Source: Deltaproteobacteria bacterium (lineage in GTDB: Bacteria; Desulfobacterota; Desulfobaccia; Desulfobaccales; 0-14-0-80-60-11). From it: 5,000 nucleotides of DNA. A program made the position numbers and the translations under genes. Below the pieces are notes generated by a model. The model had not been told where the DNA came from, made no database searches, and saw only the letters and a program-made list of their open reading frames with translations. Location of the stretch: positions 1 through 5,000 of the forward strand of contig JAFDHU010000062.1 in the NCBI GenBank assembly GCA_019308625.1, written 5' to 3'. Positions 1 through 5,000 of the stretch are shown here, piece by piece (the first letter of the stretch is position 1; each line of letters begins with the position of its first letter).

Positions 1-248
1 GGAAGGCGCTCAGAAGCAAGCCAGGGGCGGAAAAAAGACCCCAGACGGTGGCCGTATTCCTCCCGCATCAGGGTCAGGAGAATGCGGGGATTTTCCCGCA
101 CCAGACCCAAAAAGCGGCCGATAAGGTAGGGGCTGGGTTTTTCCCCGAGATGCCCGGGCCAGCAACCGGCGGCGATGGCCTGCACCTCATCCGCCAGCAC
201 AGCCAGTCGGCTTCGGGGGGCCGGGAGTTCGGAGAGAGGAGAGGACAT
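1..248 (-). CDS. Hypothetical protein, N-terminal part (runs off the window)
   Basis: The frame is open from an ATG at 248-246 to the window edge, giving 82 complete codons. The protein begins MSSPLSELPAPRSR and continues with a mostly helical-looking stretch (RLAVLADEVQAIAAG, then YLIGRFLGLVRENPRILL). I do not recognise the family and see no signal peptide or membrane segment. The ATG is the only start codon after in-frame stops (TGA TAA) in the gap upstream. It has a Shine-Dalgarno-like GAAGG at 257-261 with an 8-base spacer. Codons favour G or C in the third position, as in the neighbouring genes. It follows moeA by 46 bases on the same strand, so it is probably the next gene of the same operon. 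That it is a real gene is fairly likely; its function cannot be read from this fragment. Confidence 0.6.
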   Translation of the reverse strand, partial: MSSPLSELPAPRSRLAVLADEVQAIAAGCWPGHLGEKPSPYLIGRFLGLVRENPRILLTLMREEYGHRLGSFFRPWLASERL

Positions 249-256
249 GGCAGCAG

Positions 257-261
257 CCTTC
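257..261 (-). promoter_or_regulatory. Ribosome binding site of the partial gene at 1-248
   Basis: GAAGG on the minus strand lies 8 bases before the ATG at 248. This is the best Shine-Dalgarno match in the 46-base gap after moeA, and it supports that ATG as the start. Confidence 0.5.
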
Positions 262-294
262 GGATTAGCTCCGTTTTATCACAGAATGCCTCTT

Positions 295-1539
295 TCAGCA
301 GTGAAAAAGCTGGACGCTTACCTCCTCTCCCCGGCTGAGGCCTTCCACCCCCAGGGGAATGACCACCAAGCCGTCGCTTTTGACCATGGGGGAGAGCAGC
401 CCCGAGGAGCCCAGGATGGGGTCGGCCCACAAGGTGCCGTCCTCCTCCCGCAGGCGGACTCGGACAAAGTCCTCCCGGCCGATGGCCCCGGCCAGATTGC
501 GGGACAGCCGGGCCCTGACGCAGCCGCCGCGGTCGGTCTGATAATCAGACAATCCTGCCAGCCGGGCCAGCAGGGGACGCCCCAGCACATGCATCACCAC
601 TGCGGCGGAAGCCGGATGACCGGGCAGGCCCAGCAACGGCTTGCCGCTCACCGCCGCCAGAATGGTGGGTTTGCCGGGCCGGATGGCCACGCCATGCACC
701 AGGATTTCGGCCCCCGGCAAGGCCTGAATGGCCTCCATAGTCAGGTCCCGCACCCCCACGGAGCTGCCCCCGGAGATGAGGATTAAGTCGGCTTCCGCCA
801 GGGCCCCGGCCAGCGAATTTTTCAGGGCGCGGTAGTCGTCCGGGACAATCCCCCACAGAAAGGGGGCGCCGCCGAGGAGCTCCACCCAGGCAGAAGCCAA
901 GTAGGCGTTGCTGTCCCGCACCTGGGCCGGGCCCGGAGTTTGACTCACTGGCACAATTTCATCGCCGCTGGAGATCACCGCGGTCAAGGGCCGGCGGTGC
1001 ACCGGGATACTGATGATTCCCAGCGCGGCCAGCAGGCCGATGTCCTGGGGCCGCAGACGTCGGCCCGCAGAAAACAGCGCCTCCCCTTGGGGCACGTCTT
1101 CTCCGGGCTGGAGAACATTCTCCCCCGGGGCTACGGGTCGCCGCACCTCCAGGGTCAAGTCCGGGTGTTCTGCGGTGTACTCCACCATGACCACCGCGTC
1201 GGCCCCCGGAGGGAGCATGGCGCCAGTGGGCAGCCGCAGAGCCTCGCCCGGGGCCACCTGCCGGTCGGGCACCGCGCCCATAGCCACCTCCCCAATGATG
1301 GTGAGATACTGGGGGGAGCCGGGCGTGGCCCCGAAGGTGTCCTGGGCCCGGACCGCATAGCCATCCATGGAGGCCCGGGGAAATGGCGGGATGTCCTCCG
1401 GGGCCCGGATTTCCGCGGCCACCACCCGGCCGGCGGCGTCCAGCAGGGCCACCTCTTCGGCGTCCAGGGGGCTGAAGCGCTGGTACAGGGCCAGCACCTC
1501 CTCCCTGGTCTTCAGACGGAAAAAGGAGAGCGGTTTCAC
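295..1539 (-). CDS. moeA: Molybdopterin molybdenumtransferase (MoeA family)
   Basis: This cytoplasmic enzyme inserts molybdate into adenylylated molybdopterin, the last common step of molybdenum (or tungsten) cofactor synthesis. The protein has 414 residues, the usual length. The MoeA N-terminal region spans about 5-170 and carries MDGYAV (58-63) and TGAMLPPGAD (105-114). The MoCF-binding domain spans about 183-325 with SSGDEIV (190-196), SGGSSVG (256-262), RPGKP (287-291) and GLPGHPAS (304-311). The C-terminal MoeA domain spans about 335-412. Residues matching those known to matter in E. coli MoeA appear present: Asp59, Thr105, Glu194, Asp265, Lys290, Pro306 and Pro309. The start is GTG; no other start codon lies between it and the in-frame upstream TGA. 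The ribosome site is weak (GGTAG, about 10 bases away). The gene begins 38 bases after treT, implying co-transcription. GLPGHP replaces the E. coli GLPGNP. A paralogue with another metal-cofactor role cannot be excluded. Confidence 0.95.
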   Translation of the reverse strand: MKPLSFFRLKTREEVLALYQRFSPLDAEEVALLDAAGRVVAAEIRAPEDIPPFPRASMDGYAVRAQDTFGATPGSPQYLTIIGEVAMGAVPDRQVAPGEALRLPTGAMLPPGADAVVMVEYTAEHPDLTLEVRRPVAPGENVLQPGEDVPQGEALFSAGRRLRPQDIGLLAALGIISIPVHRRPLTAVISSGDEIVPVSQTPGPAQVRDSNAYLASAWVELLGGAPFLWGIVPDDYRALKNSLAGALAEADLILISGGSSVGVRDLTMEAIQALPGAEILVHGVAIRPGKPTILAAVSGKPLLGLPGHPASAAVVMHVLGRPLLARLAGLSDYQTDRGGCVRARLSRNLAGAIGREDFVRVRLREEDGTLWADPILGSSGLLSPMVKSDGLVVIPLGVEGLSRGEEVSVQLFHC

Positions 1540-1577
1540 GGCAAAGATTCTACCAGCGTCTGGCCGAGCCGGACACC

Positions 1578-2801
1578 TTAAAATTCAAACACCCGGCTGC
1601 CGGGGCTGCGTACTAAAGTGATGAGGGTAAGGTAATCACGCAAATGACGGGTGATGAGAAAGTGGTTGCGGGCAAATTCTCGGGCCAGCGTTCCCATGCG
1701 ACGGGCCATCTCCGGCCGGTGCAGCAGATACCGGATGCGAAAGGCGCAGCCCTCCGGCGAATGCACCAGAAAACCGGTGTGATAATCCTGGATTTGTATC
1801 ACAATCCCGCCCACCGAACCGCCGATGACCGGCTTGCCCTTCCACATGGCCTCAGTGACCGTTAGGCCGAAGCCCTCCCGCAGGGACTTCTGCAAAATAA
1901 TATAAGCCGCCCGCTGCAGAGCGTTGATCTCATAGTGGGCGTCCGGCGGCAGGAGCAGGATGTGAATATCCGACTCGCCTTCGGCGGCTTCCTGGACTTC
2001 GGCCAGGATACGCGGACCCTCCGGGTCGTCGGTGGCTTCACCCCCGGCCAGAACCAGCCGGCAGGGAGTGTGGCATTTGACCATCCGGAAGGCCTGAATC
2101 ACCCCCAAGGGGTCCTTGAAGGAGTCAAACCGGGAGACCTGGAGGATGATGGGCTTGTCCCTGGGAATGCCCAAACGGTCAAGCACGGCGTTGATTTCCG
2201 CCTCGGTCAGCTCCCGGTTCTTCTCGCTTAAGGGGTCAATGGAGGGATGGATGATGTACTGGTCATGGGGCAGATTCTGAGAAAACTGGGGCATGGAGAA
2301 TACCGAGGCGTCGTAGCTGCCCACAATATCCCTAAGCAGCCGCCAGATGGGAAAGTGGGGCCGAGACACGTCCACGTGGCAGCGCCACACCCAGTGCCGG
2401 GCCCGGGCCCGCATCTCGTGGATGAGAAAGGCCGGCTGAGGGTCGTGCACAATGACAAAGTCGGCCTCCCACGAGAATTTGCGGGCATTCTGGCGGTTAA
2501 TCTCCAGATAGTGGTCCCACAGCTCCGGGGGCAGCTCCACTTTGAAGCCCTGGAGCCCGTTGTGTATGGTCTTGGTGGCCTCAAAGAAGGGCTGGTCGCC
2601 CTCAATCACCTCCCAGGCGGTTTCCAGGCCCAACTGGTTCAGCAGGGGCACGGCCCGATGCAGGATTTCGGCCACCCCACCTCCGGCCGCGGTGGAATTG
2701 ATGTGCACCAGCCGCAGGGGGCCCAGGCCCTCGGCCAGACGCTGAAGCTGGTCAATGACTTCCTGGCCCACTATGGGGGCGTAATCCTGGAGACTGATCA
2801 C
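1578..2801 (-). CDS. treT: TreT-like trehalose synthase, GT4-family glycosyltransferase
   Basis: The TreT family joins a nucleotide-activated glucose (ADP- or UDP-glucose) to glucose to make trehalose, reversibly, in the cytoplasm. The protein has 407 residues, close to the roughly 410 of archaeal TreT. The N-terminal Rossmann half holds the family signature NSTAAGGGVAEIL (35-47), VHDPQPAFLI (118-127) and WRCHVDVSRPH (139-149). The C-terminal half holds QVSRFDSFKDP (221-231), LAGGEATDDPEG (251-262) and the retaining-glycosyltransferase E-X7-E motif at Glu309-Glu317 (EGFGLTVTE), followed by GGSVGG (327-332). There is no signal peptide or membrane segment. The start is GTG, overlapping the stop of the DUF5752 gene in GTGA, with a G-rich stretch (GGGGGTG) just upstream; translation is probably coupled. 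The family is clear, but donor and acceptor are not visible in the sequence, so a trehalose phosphorylase-like or other glucoside activity is possible. The gene symbol is by family resemblance. Confidence 0.85.
   Translation of the reverse strand: MISLQDYAPIVGQEVIDQLQRLAEGLGPLRLVHINSTAAGGGVAEILHRAVPLLNQLGLETAWEVIEGDQPFFEATKTIHNGLQGFKVELPPELWDHYLEINRQNARKFSWEADFVIVHDPQPAFLIHEMRARARHWVWRCHVDVSRPHFPIWRLLRDIVGSYDASVFSMPQFSQNLPHDQYIIHPSIDPLSEKNRELTEAEINAVLDRLGIPRDKPIILQVSRFDSFKDPLGVIQAFRMVKCHTPCRLVLAGGEATDDPEGPRILAEVQEAAEGESDIHILLLPPDAHYEINALQRAAYIILQKSLREGFGLTVTEAMWKGKPVIGGSVGGIVIQIQDYHTGFLVHSPEGCAFRIRYLLHRPEMARRMGTLAREFARNHFLITRHLRDYLTLITLVRSPGSRVFEF
2798..2801 (-). other. Four-base stop/start overlap (GTGA) between the DUF5752 gene and treT
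   Basis: On the minus strand GTGA contains the GTG start of treT (2801-2799) and the TGA stop of the upstream gene (2800-2798). Such overlaps usually mean the downstream gene is translated by ribosomes finishing the upstream one. This supports both the GTG start and a shared expression level. Confidence 0.85.
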
Positions 2802-3481
2802 TCCGGCACCCCCAGATGCCTTTCCAGGAGTTTGAGAAGGATGGTCTGGATTTCCGGCAGGCTATAGAGATAGACGTCTATGTTACGGATGGCGGTTACC
2901 AGCTCCGGCAGGCCGAAGTTGGTTTCAATCCAGTATGAGAAGTCGTCCTTTTCTCTCATCCCCAAGCGCCAGCGGCCTTCAAACAGATGATAATAGATGG
3001 AATCGTAGCCCACCTTTTTCAAGGTCTCGTAAAATTCCCTGAGGGTCCTGGCGGAGATACGGGAGCGGAACACCACCGTGGCCCCCTCGCAGAAATAAAA
3101 CTCCATTCCCGGCCGGGCCCAGGGGATATAGGGCAAATCCCACAGATATTCCTCCAGCAGGTCGGTCATGGCCCGACGCAGTTGCTCCAGATTGTCATAA
3201 TCAAAGGGATCAAAGGAGCTCAGCTTCTCTGCCAGTTTGGGGTCTCGCAGGGAATTGGCGGCCCACACGGCGAAGTCGTTGGGATACTCCACCGCCGGAG
3301 TGGTGATAGCCAAGCGGTATTGGAAGAGATGATAGAAGAGCACTGCGTCGCTTACCTCATGCAGGGCGTGCAGGAGCTCCCGCAAATTGATGGCCCGCTG
3401 CCCGATGGGCATGGTCATGATAAAACAGTCCCGGAACCAGAAGGGGTTCTGGGCGACGCGGTCGGCTACAGAGACGCTCAT
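2798..3481 (-). CDS. DUF5752-family protein, partner of the TreT-like glycosyltransferase
   Basis: The protein has 227 residues, is rich in Tyr, Phe and Trp, and shows no signal peptide or membrane segment. It resembles the uncharacterised DUF5752 family, which to my knowledge is often found beside, or fused to, TreT-type glycosyltransferases; its biochemical role is unknown. It reads as two diverged copies of one domain, at about 14-113 and 126-223. FYHLF (49-53) matches YYHLF (163-167), NDFAVW (68-73) matches DDFSYW (179-184), and LLEEYL (108-113) matches LLERHL (218-223), in the same order and with near-constant spacing. Each copy keeps one His (51 and 165). The ATG start is the only candidate after an in-frame TAA upstream. 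AAGGA lies 14 bases before it, a long spacing. The stop overlaps the treT start, so a regulatory or accessory role in the same sugar pathway is likely but inferred. Confidence 0.8.
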   Translation of the reverse strand: MSVSVADRVAQNPFWFRDCFIMTMPIGQRAINLRELLHALHEVSDAVLFYHLFQYRLAITTPAVEYPNDFAVWAANSLRDPKLAEKLSSFDPFDYDNLEQLRRAMTDLLEEYLWDLPYIPWARPGMEFYFCEGATVVFRSRISARTLREFYETLKKVGYDSIYYHLFEGRWRLGMREKDDFSYWIETNFGLPELVTAIRNIDVYLYSLPEIQTILLKLLERHLGVPE

Positions 3482-3666
3482 GTCTGTGTTTTCGTTCCTT
3501 TCAGGCCATTACTTGAACACTTGGAAAGCATTTTTTGCCGCCGTTAAGCGTGCCGCGGCTTCCGGCCGGCTGTTACTATCGGGGGAGCAAAGCCTCAGCC
3601 GAACAGTTTGTTTGCGTTCCCAACCATGTCATGGGCGGCGATTTCCCCGGCCGGAGCAAAAATTGG
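3482..3666 (-). other. Intergenic gap upstream of the DUF5752-treT-moeA operon
   Basis: This 185-base stretch is the only sizeable gap and the likely site of the operon promoter. I see no convincing -35/-10 pair and no hairpin followed by a T-run for ending the upstream acyl-CoA ligase gene. It does contain a perfect 11-base palindrome (CCATG-T-CATGG, 3624-3634), two copies of CCGGCCGG (3562-3569 and 3647-3654) and two copies of GGAGCAAA (3584-3591 and 3653-3660, plus-strand reading). A Shine-Dalgarno-like AAGGA for the DUF5752 gene lies at 3496-3500. Confidence 0.4.
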
Positions 3667-5000
3667 TCAAACTCTGGAGAAAATCCGCACATCCACGGCA
3701 AACAGGCCCTTGTCATACAGCAGCAGGGGGTTCAGCTCAATCTGGTCCAGTTCGGGGTTCTGCCGGGCCAAGGCCGCCAGGGCCTTAATGGCCGTCTTCA
3801 GGGCCGCCAGATCCCGGCGGGGCTGGCCCCGGAAGCCGGTTAGCAGGGGATAGCCCTTGATGCTTCGGATAAGCTGGTCAATATCCTCGTCTGTGGCCGG
3901 CAGCACGCAGAAGCTAACGTCCTGATAAATTTCCGTATAAATCCCGCCCAGCCCGAACATGAGAGTGGGGCCGTACTGGGGGTCGGTCATCACCCCCAGG
4001 ATGACCTCCAGGCCTCCGGGCTTGGCCATGGAGGAGACGGTGACCCCGTCCACTCGGGCTTGGCGCTCTTGGAGGCGAACCGCCGCCAGGATTTCCTCGT
4101 AGGCCAGGCGCACTGCTTCTTCGCTGCCCAGGTTGAGGCGGACGCCGCCCACATCGGATTTGTGCACAATATCCGGGGAAGCCACTTTCAGGACCACCGG
4201 GAAGCCGAACTGGCGGGCCAGGTCCAGCGCTGGCCGCCAACGGCGCGGCCGCGGCCGGAATGCCCGCCCGGGTGATGAGCTCTGCGGCCTCACCGGCGGG
4301 CAGAAGCCTCAAGCCCGGGGCCGGCGGGATGGCTGCCTCCGGCTGCACCGGCGCCGGAGGTGGGGCATGCCGGAAGAATTGGGCTAGGGCCCTCACCCCC
4401 CGCTCCGGGGTGGGAAACACGGGGATACCCTTGTCATACAGTTTGGCCCGTTCCTGCTTCTCCACTTCGGCGCCGCCCAGAAAAATCACCAGCTCCGCGG
4501 CTCCCGGGGTGACCACCTCAGATGCCCCGGGGATGGGGTCCCCGAAAATCACCACCTGGTAGTCGTATTCCTGTCGGGCCTCGTCCATCACCTTTTTGTA
4601 CAGGCTGGCGTCGCCGATGACGTCGCCGGTGAGGTCCACCGGATTGCCCACCGCGCAGTGCTCCGGCAACATCTCCCGCAAGCGGGTCTTGAGGCCCGGG
4701 CTGGGCTCGGGTACTTCAAGGCCGTTGTTCTCCGCCTCATCAATGGCCAGGATGGCTGCGCCCCCGGAGCTGGTGGTGATCAGCAAATCCCGGCCCCGGG
4801 GCGGGGTGAGGTAGGCCAGGGCCTTGGCGAAGTCAAAGAGCTCCTCCAGAGTATCGGCCCGGTACACTTTAAACTTGCGGAACAAGGCCTCATAAACCGC
4901 ATCCACCCCGGCCAGGGACTTGGTGTGGGAAGTGGCCGCCTCACTGCCCCGGAGGGTGCGGCCGGCCTTGAGGATGACCAGGGGCTTGCGGCACTGGGAC
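3667..5000 (-). pseudogene. Acetate/acyl-CoA ligase (ADP-forming), frameshifted and 5'-truncated by the window edge
   Basis: The family interconverts acyl-CoA, ADP and phosphate with acid, CoA and ATP through phosphohistidine intermediates, in the cytoplasm. Reading from 4999, the end of the CoA-binding half gives KPLVILKAGRTLRGSEA and SHTKSLAG; its His (codon 4927-4925) matches the phosphohistidine of the alpha part. A CoA-ligase domain follows with GNPVDLTGD, FGDPIPGA, FLGGAEVE and FPTPERGVRAL. The ATP-grasp domain starts at about 4310 in this frame (LLPAGEAAELITRAGIP). Near 4228 the similarity jumps to another frame (LDLARQFGFPVVLKV, HKSDVGGV with its His at 4164-4162, FGLGGIYTEIYQD, QIELNPLLLYDKGLFAVDVRI) and runs to the TGA at 3669-3667. 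Joined, the domain order is that of a fused alpha-beta enzyme. As written, the first frame runs on to a stop at 3914 without a working ATP-grasp domain. Sequencing or assembly error and true decay are both possible. No paired start site supports two separate subunits. Confidence 0.8.
4222..4240 (-). other. Frameshift point in the ADP-forming acyl-CoA ligase
   Basis: Before this point the family match is in the frame of codons ending at 4229 (IPAAAAPLAAS). After it, the match is in the frame of the CTG at 4227-4225 (LDLARQFGF). Restoring one frame needs the removal of one base (for example 4228) or the addition of two. The surrounding stretch, about 4225-4275, is extremely GC-rich with runs of alternating GGCC and GCGG, a setting prone to sequencing errors and to slippage. 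Confidence 0.7.

Noticed and set aside
940..1581. Long plus-strand open frame (213 codons) opposite moeA.
   Set aside because: It is antisense to a conserved gene, and its translation is rich in Gly, His, Arg and Pro with no recognisable domain. This is typical of a shadow in GC-rich DNA.
2247..2867. Long plus-strand open frame (206 codons) opposite treT.
   Set aside because: It is fully antisense to conserved TreT motifs, with no domain and no ribosome site that I could support.
3535..3558. Possible sigma-54 promoter (GGCAC followed by a GC-type element) on the minus strand.
   Set aside because: The GGCAC half is present, but the TTGC half at the required spacing is not, so the match is too weak to call.
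3531..3560. GC-rich inverted repeat (GCCGC...GCGGC) next to a six-base T/A run, a possible terminator.
   Set aside because: In the minus-strand direction of transcription the stem is followed by A residues, not T. On the plus strand the T-run comes before the stem. There is also no plus-strand gene to end.
2987..3788. Plus-strand open frames opposite the DUF5752 gene and crossing the 185-base gap.
   Set aside because: Their composition is shadow-like, they overlap conserved minus-strand coding sequence at both ends, and no protein family is recognisable.
3667..4293. A stand-alone ATP-grasp (beta) subunit gene starting with GTG at 4293.
   Set aside because: Its first 20 or so residues are an Arg/Pro-rich stretch unlike any ATP-grasp N-terminus. 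The proper N-terminus of the domain is encoded in the other frame, and no ribosome site precedes the GTG. A frameshifted fused gene explains it better.

Overview
The window is GC-rich bacterial DNA in which every supported gene lies on the minus strand, so transcription runs from position 5000 towards position 1. The mix of genes is a MoeA with the GLPGHPAS motif variant, an archaeal-type trehalose glycosyltransferase paired with a DUF5752 protein, and an ADP-forming acyl-CoA synthetase. This suggests an anaerobe, plausibly of the Desulfobacterota (former deltaproteobacteria). That placement is inference from gene content and style; no rRNA or other marker is present.

Layout in the direction of transcription: (1) 5000-3667, the 3' part of an ADP-forming acetate/acyl-CoA ligase. 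It enters from outside the window and is interrupted by a frameshift near 4228, just inside the ATP-grasp domain. (2) 3666-3482, a 185-base gap with a short palindrome but no convincing terminator or promoter. (3) 3481-2798, a DUF5752-family protein that looks like two copies of one domain. (4) 2801-1578, a TreT-like GT4 glycosyltransferase whose GTG start overlaps the stop of the previous gene by four bases. (5) 1539-295, a full-length MoeA-type molybdopterin molybdenumtransferase with a GTG start. (6) 248-1, the N-terminal 82 codons of an unrecognised protein running off the window.

Genes 3 to 6 are spaced by -4, 38 and 46 bases and probably form one transcription unit. The tight DUF5752-TreT coupling points to a functional partnership in making trehalose or a related glucoside. 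The link to molybdenum cofactor synthesis looks like convenience rather than a shared pathway. The acyl-CoA ligase would conserve energy as ATP from acyl-CoA if intact, but as written it is broken. I see no RNA genes, CRISPR arrays, insertion sequences or other mobile elements. The most informative observations are the frameshift and the internal duplication of the DUF5752 protein. I did not find a convincing new multi-gene system.
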